This document shows, in pieces, positions 1-8,055 of a stretch of DNA of 34,847 nt. Each line of letters starts with the position of its first letter. Positions within the stretch are counted from its first letter, which is position 1. Under the pieces are notes generated by a model that did no database searches, was not told the origin of the DNA, and worked only from the letters and a program-made list of their open reading frames with translations. The stretch is from Methanobacteriota archaeon (GTDB lineage: Archaea > Thermoplasmatota > Poseidoniia > Poseidoniales > Poseidoniaceae): contig NZRR01000029.1 of assembly GCA_002696315.1 (NCBI GenBank), positions 35,369 through 70,215 of the forward strand, in the 5' to 3' direction. Made by a program: the position numbers and the translations under genes.

Positions 1-452
1 ACTTCATCTGTATAACTTCCCAAATCTGTAACTACGCATGTTTTATCGCCACCTTTTGTTACTATAGAAAAACCTACATTTTCAGCACCCGAATGAGGTA
101 CCGGAAAAGGTAAAAATGTTACATCTGTTAATGCTTCAATTCTATCTAAATTCTCAAAAACATCTAAATTTTCTTTGTTTAAAAGTCCTAGCTTTTCTGC
201 TGTAAAATAATTACACTTTACAGGAATATCCCATTTCTTCATTGCTATTTCTACTCCGCCTCCATGATCTCCATGGTGATGAGAAATTAGCATACAATCG
301 ATGTCTGTTGGTCTAAGTTCCATACTTGCCAACCTTTTTTCTAATTGCCTCCCTGAAAAACCATTGTCTATCAGCACATTACCATTTTCACTAGAAATTA
401 GTGTTGAATTACCACGACTCCCAGTCCCTAAGTGCGTGATGGACACTGACAT
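1..452 (-). CDS. MBL-fold metallohydrolase, WalJ/YycJ-like (3' end outside window)
   Basis: This is the N-terminal part of a metallo-beta-lactamase-fold hydrolase that runs off the left edge; about 150 residues are visible. The protein opens with MSVSITHLGTGSRGNSTLIS, which matches the first strand and glycine turn of the WalJ/YycJ group. The metal-binding motif SHHHGDHGGG follows near residue 60, and a further histidine lies in the segment VPHSGAENVGF. Family members include 5' exonucleases and other phosphodiesterases; substrate and C-terminal half cannot be judged here. The start is the ATG at 450-452, because an in-frame stop lies 11 codons upstream with no other standard start between. 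The gene is transcribed away from the giant surface-protein gene at 624. The fold is secure; the exact function is not. Confidence 0.85.
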   Translation of the reverse strand, partial: MSVSITHLGTGSRGNSTLISSENGNVLIDNGFSGRQLEKRLASMELRPTDIDCMLISHHHGDHGGGVEIAMKKWDIPVKCNYFTAEKLGLLNKENLDVFENLDRIEALTDVTFLPFPVPHSGAENVGFSIVTKGGDKTCVVTDLGSYTDE

Positions 453-520
453 ACTTTCATACCAAACGCGACAAGACTTTAACTAATCGTAAATGTCAAA
501 TCAAAATCCACGTTTTAGAG

Positions 521-529
521 TATAAATAA
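521..529 (+). promoter_or_regulatory. TATA box for the giant surface-protein gene
   Basis: TATAAATAA is a good archaeal box A. Transcription would begin near 547-550, leaving a leader of about 75 bases before the ATG at 624 that includes the Shine-Dalgarno site at 610-616. It is the best promoter-like element in the 171-base gap between the two divergent genes. Confidence 0.55.
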
Positions 530-609
530 TAAATTGCAAATATTTTGTACGAACATTGTTCCATCAGTCTCATAAGGTATTTGAGTTGGTCAAGTTTTGT
601 CGGGTAGCC

Positions 610-616
610 GAGAGGT
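610..616 (+). promoter_or_regulatory. Shine-Dalgarno site that fixes the start at 624
   Basis: GAGAGGT lies 7 bases before ATG 624. It falls inside the longer frame that could open at TTG 597, and the signal peptide begins at the 624 codon, so 624 is preferred. Confidence 0.6.
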
Positions 617-623
617 AAGCAAG

Positions 624-3600
624 ATGCGTCGAAAACAAACCACCCTTATTGTCACTTCGATTATGATTTTTTCATTACTTACGATATCTCAACTACCTGC
701 AATTCAATCTGTAGAGAATGTACATCCAGAAGATGCTAATCAAGGACCTCCTCCAGTTACAGATACTGATAGAGACGGAATTCCAGATGTATGGGAACAA
801 CAATTCGGAAAATCATGGGAAGCTATTTCGATTGATGGAAGAAGTAAATTTATTCCGGGAATGGACTATACCAACGGTTCTGATGGTATTTATGATCCAG
901 ATGGCTCTTCTGGATTAATTTTAGATATGGATAATGATGGTTTGCAAAATGTAGAAGAGTATTGTTGGCCTTATGTTGTAGTAGATTGTTTTACAAATAG
1001 AACAGGCTTAACTGGTGCAGATCCTCTAGATCCAGAAGGTGGCTTTCGACTTTATTTAGATCCAACACATTCGGATACCGATGAAGATGGAATGCCTGAT
1101 GGATATGAGATTGAAATGTGTATGTCTAACGCTGGAGCAATTGTAGATGGAAGATGGGTTTGTCCCCTTTTTGATCCTTTGAATGGTTCCGATGGTGGTG
1201 AAGATTATGATGAGGATGGATTTGATATTGATAGGGATGGTAGTATTGAGTCAAATGAATATTACAATAATTCTGCGGAATATAATTTTGGAATCCCGCT
1301 AGAATGGATGACTGAATTGGATGGTTTGTGGTTTGGATACATGGAGGATGATGTAGATGAGAGATATACTTCCAGATGGAGAGGAACAGATCCGTTAAAT
1401 CCTGATAGTGATTTCTTTAGATGGTCTGAGATTGGGGGTCTTGAATACTCGCCAGGTGGAGACGAGATTCCTGATGGTTGGGAAGTATATTTTGGACTAG
1501 ATCCACACAATAAAAAGGATAATCTTGAAGATACTGACTCAGATGGTTGGGATTTGACGAATAATGGTGAAGTAACTAGAGATTTGACTACAGATATCGT
1601 GAATACATGTTTCGCAGGAGGCCTAATTGAGTGTGGTGGAGAAGCATTTAGTAATTTAGAAGAATATTTAGTTTCTGAAGATAATGGAGATTCTATTAGA
1701 GGCGGATTGAAAACAGTAGAAGAAGGTTCATTAAAAGACACATTGACGCTATATGATAAAACTACAGAAATTAAAATTTCAAGCCATGATGTTCGTGAAT
1801 TAGCTACATTTGAAGACGCTGAATCATCACTAGTATATGTTGGAACAAAAGTCGGTGTTTCTGTATTTAATATGGATGAATTAATTGTAGAGGATTTATT
1901 ATTACCAAATGGAGTCGAATTCAATGATATGGTTTTAGTCCAAAATGAATTTGGTAGAGGAGCAATAATTGTAGCAACTACAGATGGAATCTATAGTATG
2001 CTTCTCGATAAAGGAGGAGTTCTTAATGGACAAGTAGACCATTTAGATATAGGTCCTATGGATGTTGTAACAACTTTAGTCGAAACTGGAGGGGGCCAGA
2101 GAGTAATAACTATTGGTGAAGAATCTGGATATGTTTTTGAGATAAAGAATTCTGGAGAATTAAAAGAGTCATCTGAAGAGCCATTAGATGAGGGCTTATT
2201 TGATGAATTTAATTCAGTATCTGCTAATCCAACATCTGCAGTTCATGTATTGGTTAATGGTGAACCAACATTATTTTTAGGTACAGATAAAGGGCTAATA
2301 AAATCTGAAACCTCAGATGCTAAAGGTGTTTTAAATTTAGAATGGGTTTTCGATCAGTATAATACAAATAACCTTAGAAATTTGACTTATGAGCACGAAT
2401 TAAATCTATTCGAAGTAAGAACAATTGTTGCTGATGCATCTGTAAACTCTGAAATCAGTCATTTGTGGATTGGTACGGGCTCAGGAATACATTTATTGAC
2501 ACTCAGTAATAATCAATTAACTCATAGTGGGTCTTTAGAACATACCACTAGTGAAGATATGAATAATATCTTTTCAATACTACCTTTAGACAACTATGTT
2601 TTAGTTGGTTCACAAGGAGGTTCATGGAAATTAGTTGGAGGTGCATTAGCATCATTTAATCAAGGAGTACAAGAATCAATTACTGGGAGAGTAGTTTCAT
2701 TAGCTCAAATTGATTTAAACGGAACTGGATATTTGTTAGGTGCAGTTGACCCCGGAAGATTTGCAAATATTGCACTAATAGACCCAGGAAACAATGATTC
2801 TGATTTTGATGGTATTCCTGATGGTTGGGAATATGCTTATGCGCTAGATCCAACTGATCCAACTGATGCTTTATTAGATCAAGATGCAGATGGATTAAAT
2901 CTTGATGGAGAGCAGAATTCATTTTTTGAACAAGATTGGAACAATTTAGATGAATTTAGGTATCAACCTACAACAGAGTCAGGATATCCAAGTACTGACC
3001 CTAGAGATCCAGATACAGATGGAGATGGGATTAATGATGGTATGGAATTTTTTGGATTTTATTACGGATTAAGTGAATTTGATTGTCATTACATTGTTGA
3101 ACATCAGTATGTTTGTGACGAGAATAATGGTGCAGCAGATACATATTTGTTAAGTGGTGGTACCGACTCACCTTTAGATGCAACAAATAATGATACTGAC
3201 GGAGATGGAATGCCTGATGGTTGGGAAATAGAAAATAGAAGATGGGTTGGCACAACTTATACAGGCGGTAATAATTGGACTTTAGACCCTTTAAGGGCTG
3301 ATGATGCATTATGGGATGCTGATGGAGATGGATTAAGCAATATTTGTGAATTTGCTTGGGGCCAAATTTATTTAGAGGCTCTAGCAGGAAATTTATTAGA
3401 AACCTTGGGAGAATCAAGTGAATATGTAGAATCAGATTGGTCTACCCTAGATCCAAATAACATAGATAGCGATGGAGACACTTTACCTGATGGCTGGGAA
3501 GCTCTAGCGAATAATCCAAATGATCCAGATGGTAATTCATGTTATTGGAGTAGTGAGGTAAAGGGAATTAATCCGCTAAATGGTAGTGATGCTACAAATA

Positions 3601-6332
3601 ATCCAGATGGAGATGGTTTTGACGTTAATCATAACGGAATATTGGAACCCGATGAAGAATTTAATAACTATCTTGAATATCATATTAGAGATACATCTTT
3701 TATTGGACAAAATGATAGTGATAGTTCCTCATTACCATTTGGAATATTCACGCAATTATGGCAAAATACAGAGGATGCTGCTGAACCAGTATTCACCTTT
3801 GGTGAATTAACTAGTCCACTCTTATCAAATTCACAAAATGAACAAGATAAAGGTTCGGCAAATCCAATTTCTCCAGATTCAGATGGAGATGGAATGCCAG
3901 ATGGTTGGGAGATTTGGTATGCAAGATGGGATTTAGTTGCTAATGATTGGACCTTGAATCCACTTTCCGAAGGGGATAAGTTCGGAGATCCTGATTCTGA
4001 TGGATATTCTAATTGGGAAGAATATAATTCAATTAACCCAGAATTGAATGAAATACATTTGCAATTCTCACCTAAATATTATATCAAGCAATCAAATACA
4101 ATTAGTGGTTTTGATACTCAGGTATGGGGTAGAATTACTACAAACTTAAGTTTTGGATCATTTATTGATTCAAATATAAGCCAATTTTCAGGAATGACTT
4201 GTGATCCTAATAATCCAGATACTGATGGAGATGGGATGCTTGATGGATTAGAAATGCTACTGACAGATTGGAATTCAAATGATGGACTTTGGACATTAAA
4301 TCCATTAGTTGCTGGGGACGGAGATTATGACGCAGATAACGACGGGTTAACTGATAGGCAGGAATTATCTCTGGTAGAGGGTTTACCCGATAATGGCGTA
4401 TTTCATCCACCCGATGCTCCTATTTTCTATTTAGATGCTGAAGAACAAATGTCTGGAACAGAATTTTCAAGAGTTGGTAATATTCTTAATAATACAGAAA
4501 ACAGAGCCACATTAGTCAAATTAGATTTAATCGACTGGCAATCTGGAAATCCTCCTACATTAATTTTAGAAACTCTTCGTTCAATTACCGATCCAACACA
4601 CAATGATACAGATAGAGATGAAATGTTGGATGGATATGAATATTGGTTTACTGAATGGGATCTGGAAGAAAATCGTTGGTCCATGAATCCTTTGATAAGT
4701 AACGATATTTATCTTGATCTTGATGATGATTCATATGATTGTGATGGTGATGGTGAAATTGCAGTTTATGAAGTATATTCAAATTTAAGAGAATGGCAAG
4801 CTAGAACATATGGTAAAGAAGCAGAAAGATATAATGTTCCTTTAGAATTAGGATTCTATGATTATGCTACTGATGCAATTAATGCACTTTCAGAAGAAGA
4901 AGGACTTGACAATGAGCAAGCAAATAACCGTTTGTATGATTTATTCTCTGAAAAATTACATGACGGATTCCCAGTAACTCAAAATAGATTAGATAAAATT
5001 AATGAATTAAATGAAGATAATTTCAACAATAGTTTGATTGGTATTTCCGATCCAACTCATCCTGATTCAGACAGTGATGGAATGCCTGATGGCTGGGAAT
5101 ATTGCTATTCAACATTTATTTCAGAGCCAATTCCAGTTTCACGTGATGATAATATTTTCACAGTACAAAGTAGATGGGGATTGAATCCATTAAATCCATT
5201 AGATGGTGATTATGATATTGATAATGATGGATGGTATGATCGTTCAGTCGTAGATACTCCGGCTAAACAAGGTAAATGGAATAATCATATTTTTACAATT
5301 TCAGGTGGACAGTATGGTTTAGATAATGTCGATATTCCATTTACAAATTATATGGAATTTGATAATGGTACTTATCCACATTTGAATGATACAGATGATG
5401 ATAGTCAATCTAGAATTAGGGAGGGTACAGAAGAATTTACTCTTAATTATTATCAAGATTTTAGTCTTTCAGACGGACGAGAAATTTTGAAATATGGTAC
5501 AAATCCACTTGATAATGATACAGATTGGGATATGTTACCCGATTGGTATGAATATGCACTAGCATGGAACGAGTCACTAGATAATTTTTCTAGTCAAAGA
5601 TATATTTCTGTAGAATGGGTAGATGTTGGTGCCGAAGAAAGTATTCAGAAAAAACCATTGAAAATAGATGGTACAAACATAATGCGACCCGACTTATCAT
5701 TGGCTTGGTTTACTTTAGATCCTAGAGATCCAACAGACGCTTTGTTAGATCCCGATAATGATGGTGATTGGGATTGTAGTGGAGTTGTATGCGAATATAA
5801 TGAGTATTCCAATTTCCAAGAATTTTATGCAATTACTGATGATACTTATCGTTCAGCAACTTTAGTCCGATCTTTAGATCTGCAGTGGGATGGAGTTCAG
5901 ATTACCGAATGGTGGCAATTCAGAAAATGGTTATTACATTTGGGTGAAGCCGATGAGATGGAAAAAAATTATCTAAAAATGTACAAAAGAGACAGTCAGG
6001 ATTTAATGTATGCTAAAATAATTCAAGACAATGATAATGATTTCTTTGTAATGGATGCAGCAAATGACGAATCTATTTGCAGAGGAGATTGGACTGATAG
6101 TTATGGTTTAGTTTCTAGTACTACAGTTCTTCCAGACATAGGTCGCGGACAATATCCATTTGGTTGGTGGATTCTAGATATTGATGGAGACTTTACAGCA
6201 GAGGGTACTGACCCAACTAATTGGGATACTGATGGAGATTGGATGGTTGATTGGTATGAAGTACACAACGATGAAAATGACGGGGTAAGAGGAGATATTT
6301 CTGCAATTAGATATGATGATCGGACATTATGA
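624..6332 (+). CDS. Giant secreted calcium-binding repeat protein (TSP3-like) with beta-propeller insert
   Basis: A secreted protein of 1902 residues. The signal peptide is MRRKQ followed by a hydrophobic stretch to about residue 30. Two arrays of acidic repeats resembling thrombospondin type 3 or EF-hand loops make up most of it, with cores such as DTDGDGMPDGWEIEN and DSDSDGMPDGWEY. Each core is usually followed 50-100 residues later by LNPL and a second DxDxDG loop ending in an EEY-like motif. Residues ~370-720 lack these loops and instead show propeller-type strands (LVYVGTKVGV, IIVATTDGIY, LFLGTDKGL, LWIGTGSGIHLL, VLVGSQGG), which suggests a six- or seven-bladed beta-propeller. The last repeats are degenerate (DTDWDMLPDWYEY). 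Cysteines tend to come in close pairs, as expected of an exported protein. I see no C-terminal membrane anchor. Likely role: calcium-stabilised surface or extracellular scaffold or adhesin. It is followed after 9 bases by the next gene. The function is inferred. Confidence 0.9.
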   Translation: MRRKQTTLIVTSIMIFSLLTISQLPAIQSVENVHPEDANQGPPPVTDTDRDGIPDVWEQQFGKSWEAISIDGRSKFIPGMDYTNGSDGIYDPDGSSGLILDMDNDGLQNVEEYCWPYVVVDCFTNRTGLTGADPLDPEGGFRLYLDPTHSDTDEDGMPDGYEIEMCMSNAGAIVDGRWVCPLFDPLNGSDGGEDYDEDGFDIDRDGSIESNEYYNNSAEYNFGIPLEWMTELDGLWFGYMEDDVDERYTSRWRGTDPLNPDSDFFRWSEIGGLEYSPGGDEIPDGWEVYFGLDPHNKKDNLEDTDSDGWDLTNNGEVTRDLTTDIVNTCFAGGLIECGGEAFSNLEEYLVSEDNGDSIRGGLKTVEEGSLKDTLTLYDKTTEIKISSHDVRELATFEDAESSLVYVGTKVGVSVFNMDELIVEDLLLPNGVEFNDMVLVQNEFGRGAIIVATTDGIYSMLLDKGGVLNGQVDHLDIGPMDVVTTLVETGGGQRVITIGEESGYVFEIKNSGELKESSEEPLDEGLFDEFNSVSANPTSAVHVLVNGEPTLFLGTDKGLIKSETSDAKGVLNLEWVFDQYNTNNLRNLTYEHELNLFEVRTIVADASVNSEISHLWIGTGSGIHLLTLSNNQLTHSGSLEHTTSEDMNNIFSILPLDNYVLVGSQGGSWKLVGGALASFNQGVQESITGRVVSLAQIDLNGTGYLLGAVDPGRFANIALIDPGNNDSDFDGIPDGWEYAYALDPTDPTDALLDQDADGLNLDGEQNSFFEQDWNNLDEFRYQPTTESGYPSTDPRDPDTDGDGINDGMEFFGFYYGLSEFDCHYIVEHQYVCDENNGAADTYLLSGGTDSPLDATNNDTDGDGMPDGWEIENRRWVGTTYTGGNNWTLDPLRADDALWDADGDGLSNICEFAWGQIYLEALAGNLLETLGESSEYVESDWSTLDPNNIDSDGDTLPDGWEALANNPNDPDGNSCYWSSEVKGINPLNGSDATNNPDGDGFDVNHNGILEPDEEFNNYLEYHIRDTSFIGQNDSDSSSLPFGIFTQLWQNTEDAAEPVFTFGELTSPLLSNSQNEQDKGSANPISPDSDGDGMPDGWEIWYARWDLVANDWTLNPLSEGDKFGDPDSDGYSNWEEYNSINPELNEIHLQFSPKYYIKQSNTISGFDTQVWGRITTNLSFGSFIDSNISQFSGMTCDPNNPDTDGDGMLDGLEMLLTDWNSNDGLWTLNPLVAGDGDYDADNDGLTDRQELSLVEGLPDNGVFHPPDAPIFYLDAEEQMSGTEFSRVGNILNNTENRATLVKLDLIDWQSGNPPTLILETLRSITDPTHNDTDRDEMLDGYEYWFTEWDLEENRWSMNPLISNDIYLDLDDDSYDCDGDGEIAVYEVYSNLREWQARTYGKEAERYNVPLELGFYDYATDAINALSEEEGLDNEQANNRLYDLFSEKLHDGFPVTQNRLDKINELNEDNFNNSLIGISDPTHPDSDSDGMPDGWEYCYSTFISEPIPVSRDDNIFTVQSRWGLNPLNPLDGDYDIDNDGWYDRSVVDTPAKQGKWNNHIFTISGGQYGLDNVDIPFTNYMEFDNGTYPHLNDTDDDSQSRIREGTEEFTLNYYQDFSLSDGREILKYGTNPLDNDTDWDMLPDWYEYALAWNESLDNFSSQRYISVEWVDVGAEESIQKKPLKIDGTNIMRPDLSLAWFTLDPRDPTDALLDPDNDGDWDCSGVVCEYNEYSNFQEFYAITDDTYRSATLVRSLDLQWDGVQITEWWQFRKWLLHLGEADEMEKNYLKMYKRDSQDLMYAKIIQDNDNDFFVMDAANDESICRGDWTDSYGLVSSTTVLPDIGRGQYPFGWWILDIDGDFTAEGTDPTNWDTDGDWMVDWYEVHNDENDGVRGDISAIRYDDRTL

Positions 6333-6341
6333 TGTGTTGAC

Positions 6342-6794
6342 ATGAATTCCATAAATAATGATTCAAATGAAAAGATGTTAATATTGCATCAGAATATTGC
6401 GAATTTAGTCAAGCAATTAAGTATGCCTTTGGTTGAAGTAAGTTTGGTAATTGCTAAGTTTATCAATATCTTAACTGAAAAATTAAAAAAAATAGCATTT
6501 GAAAATAATGAAAAATTACCTGAATTATTAACTACCCCTTGGCCATTAGAATTTTATTCACAGGAAGAATCAGATTCTGAATTAAATTTAGAAAAAGTAA
6601 TTGATGTATTAGATAACGATAGAATTGATATTTTAGACACTTTAATCAGAACCTCAATCAATTTAGAAGAAATACCTCTTTCAGATTCATTACTGGTATT
6701 ACGTAGTTGGGAAAAACTTGTAAGGACACAACTCGCGAAATCAACTAGTCCAGGCCAGTTGTTTTCGACAGTGGAACTTCCAGATGATTTTTGA
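6342..6794 (+). CDS. Small helical protein of unknown function
   Basis: A 150-residue protein I do not recognise. It has no signal peptide or membrane segment. It is mostly amphipathic helix (IANLVKQLSMPLVEVSLVIA, KLKKIAFENNEKLPELL) with an acidic middle. It begins 9 bases after the stop of the giant protein and in the same reading frame, and its stop overlaps the Shine-Dalgarno site of the lipoprotein gene. It is therefore almost certainly co-transcribed with both. No Shine-Dalgarno precedes its ATG, so it may be translated by coupling to the upstream gene. A cytosolic partner or regulator of the envelope cluster is possible, but nothing in the sequence shows this. Confidence 0.75.
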   Translation: MNSINNDSNEKMLILHQNIANLVKQLSMPLVEVSLVIAKFINILTEKLKKIAFENNEKLPELLTTPWPLEFYSQEESDSELNLEKVIDVLDNDRIDILDTLIRTSINLEEIPLSDSLLVLRSWEKLVRTQLAKSTSPGQLFSTVELPDDF

Positions 6795-6799
6795 GGTGA
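6793..6799 (+). promoter_or_regulatory. Strong Shine-Dalgarno site of the lipoprotein gene
   Basis: GAGGTGA lies 7 bases before ATG 6807 and overlaps the TGA stop of the preceding gene, which suggests coupled translation within one operon. Confidence 0.65.
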
Positions 6800-6806
6800 A
6801 GTAATT

Positions 6807-7619
6807 ATGAAACTTAATATTTTTAAAAATACAAAAATTTTCAGCTATTTGTTATTTTTAGTTTTATTTTCAAGTTCTTTTTCGGGATGTTTTTCAAAAG
6901 AAGAGATACTTCCAGAGCCTTTTGGTGTGCCTGGCGGATTAGTTTTAGCTTGTTTAAATTCAACACACTTTACAGAACTTGTCATTGAAATTGATTATGA
7001 AGCAGATCAGAAACCAAGACCTGAAACCCTTGATTTATTAATTGAGCGAATAAATAGTGTATGTGACAAACAATCAGTATCTTATGAATTATCTTTGACA
7101 GATTTTGAACATGAAGGTGTTTGGACTAGTGATGACATCCGACTTAAAGGTAGAGAAACACGTGAAACAAATGCAATGAATGAAAATCAGCTAAGATTTC
7201 ATTTTATGTTTCCAAGTGGGACACATTCAGATAGCGGTGTATTGGGAGTTGCAGTAGATGCATCTACTGTAATGATTTTTGTTGATACCATAAAAGAAGC
7301 TGAAAATTTCATACAAAGACCTAGTTGGGAAGATATAGAAGCTGCAGTCACAGTTCATGAATTTGGGCATCTCGTTGGTTTGGTTAATTTAGTTTATACT
7401 TCAAATGTTGATCATGAAGATCCAGATCATCCAGGTCATAGTTCTAATGAGGATTCTGTTATGTATTGGGCAATAGAGTCTAGTGATATATCAAATATCA
7501 TTTTCGGAACCTTACCAAATGATTTCGATGATGATGATAGGGGTGATTTAATTAATCTAAATAACCAACAACTTCAAGCTCATGATCAATTATGGTATCC
7601 CGAGGATTACTCATATTAG
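6807..7619 (+). CDS. Lipoprotein with metzincin-like zinc protease motif
   Basis: A 270-residue lipoprotein. It has a basic N-terminus, a hydrophobic core at residues 12-25 and a lipobox ending SFSGC with the lipid-bearing cysteine at 28, so it should be tethered outside the membrane. A zinc-binding HEFGHLVG lies at 184-191, and SVMY at 217-220 looks like the Met-turn that closes the metzincin active site. The usual third ligand, ten residues after the first histidine, is Asn194. His203, His208 or His211, in the acidic stretch VDHEDPDHPGH, could take that role. The gene is third in a run with the giant repeat protein and the small helical protein, so processing of surface proteins is a reasonable guess. 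Its 3' end overlaps the convergent gene by 9 bases. Protease family membership is likely; the substrate is unknown. Confidence 0.85.
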   Translation: MKLNIFKNTKIFSYLLFLVLFSSSFSGCFSKEEILPEPFGVPGGLVLACLNSTHFTELVIEIDYEADQKPRPETLDLLIERINSVCDKQSVSYELSLTDFEHEGVWTSDDIRLKGRETRETNAMNENQLRFHFMFPSGTHSDSGVLGVAVDASTVMIFVDTIKEAENFIQRPSWEDIEAAVTVHEFGHLVGLVNLVYTSNVDHEDPDHPGHSSNEDSVMYWAIESSDISNIIFGTLPNDFDDDDRGDLINLNNQQLQAHDQLWYPEDYSY

Positions 7620-7979
7620 ATTACCATTTATTCTATTTAGTACATATTTTTGGGCTTCATTCCAAGCATCGAATATAGACCAAAGATACAAACCAATCCA
7701 AAGAATTCCAGTTAAAGCCAAAGGAATTTGGAGTAGTGCAAAATCAATGCCTTTTTGATGAGATCTATTGAAATGTTGTCCGAGAAATAAGAATGGTACT
7801 AATGAAATTAAGATTGCAATAATTGGCTGAAATGAGCCCCAAAAACCAACTCCAGATGTAATTTGTGCGAAGATTATTCTGAAAATATTACCTCTTTTTT
7901 GGCTCATTTCATTCCTTGGAACTTGAACGACAATCTCAGAATCACTCATCTTATTCAGTATACCTAATGTTTTACCCAT
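7611..7979 (-). CDS. Small integral membrane protein
   Basis: A 122-residue protein with about three hydrophobic segments: one around SGVGFWGSFQ, then PIIAILISLVPFLFLG, and a C-terminal one ending ILWIGLYLWSIFDAWNEA. The ending resembles small TM2-like or DUF5683-like membrane proteins in which a WSxFDAxxxA motif follows the last helix, but I cannot assign it firmly. ATG 7979 lies about 10 bases after the transcription start expected from the box at 8011-8020; a shorter form from ATG 7949 (MSDSEIVV) is possible. It is convergent with the lipoprotein gene and divergent from the peptidase-Nudix fusion. Confidence 0.7.
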   Translation of the reverse strand: MGKTLGILNKMSDSEIVVQVPRNEMSQKRGNIFRIIFAQITSGVGFWGSFQPIIAILISLVPFLFLGQHFNRSHQKGIDFALLQIPLALTGILWIGLYLWSIFDAWNEAQKYVLNRINGNLI

Positions 7980-8010
7980 TGTCAAGTTTTGGCTTTAATT
8001 TAATAGTTTA

Positions 8011-8020
8011 GATATATTAG
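8011..8020. promoter_or_regulatory. Near-symmetric TATA element between divergent genes
   Basis: GATATATTAG on the + strand reads CTAATATATC on the other. It is placed to start transcription near 7989 for the membrane protein (ATG 7979) and near 8041 for the peptidase-Nudix fusion (ATG 8056). Both would be short-leader messages. A second weak + strand candidate, TTTAATAG at 7999-8006, could instead serve an earlier ATG at 8038. Confidence 0.4.
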
Positions 8021-8055
8021 ACAATTCTATTCACTAGATGCACAAGGGCTTGTCA

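Noticed and set aside
597-623. TTG start 27 bases upstream of the giant protein start
   Set aside because: It would include the Shine-Dalgarno site in the coding region and put nine polar residues before the signal peptide.
1262-1924. A long open frame of 220 codons antisense to the giant repeat protein
   Set aside because: It lies fully opposite a well-supported coding region, is Ser/Pro-rich in the way expected of the complement of acidic repeats, and has no motif or ribosome binding site.
3180-4260. Recurring DNA words such as GATGGAGATGGAATGCC that look like direct repeats or a CRISPR-like array
   Set aside because: They encode the repeated DGDGMPDGWE-type loops in one continuous reading frame; spacing is irregular and there are no spacers of uniform length.
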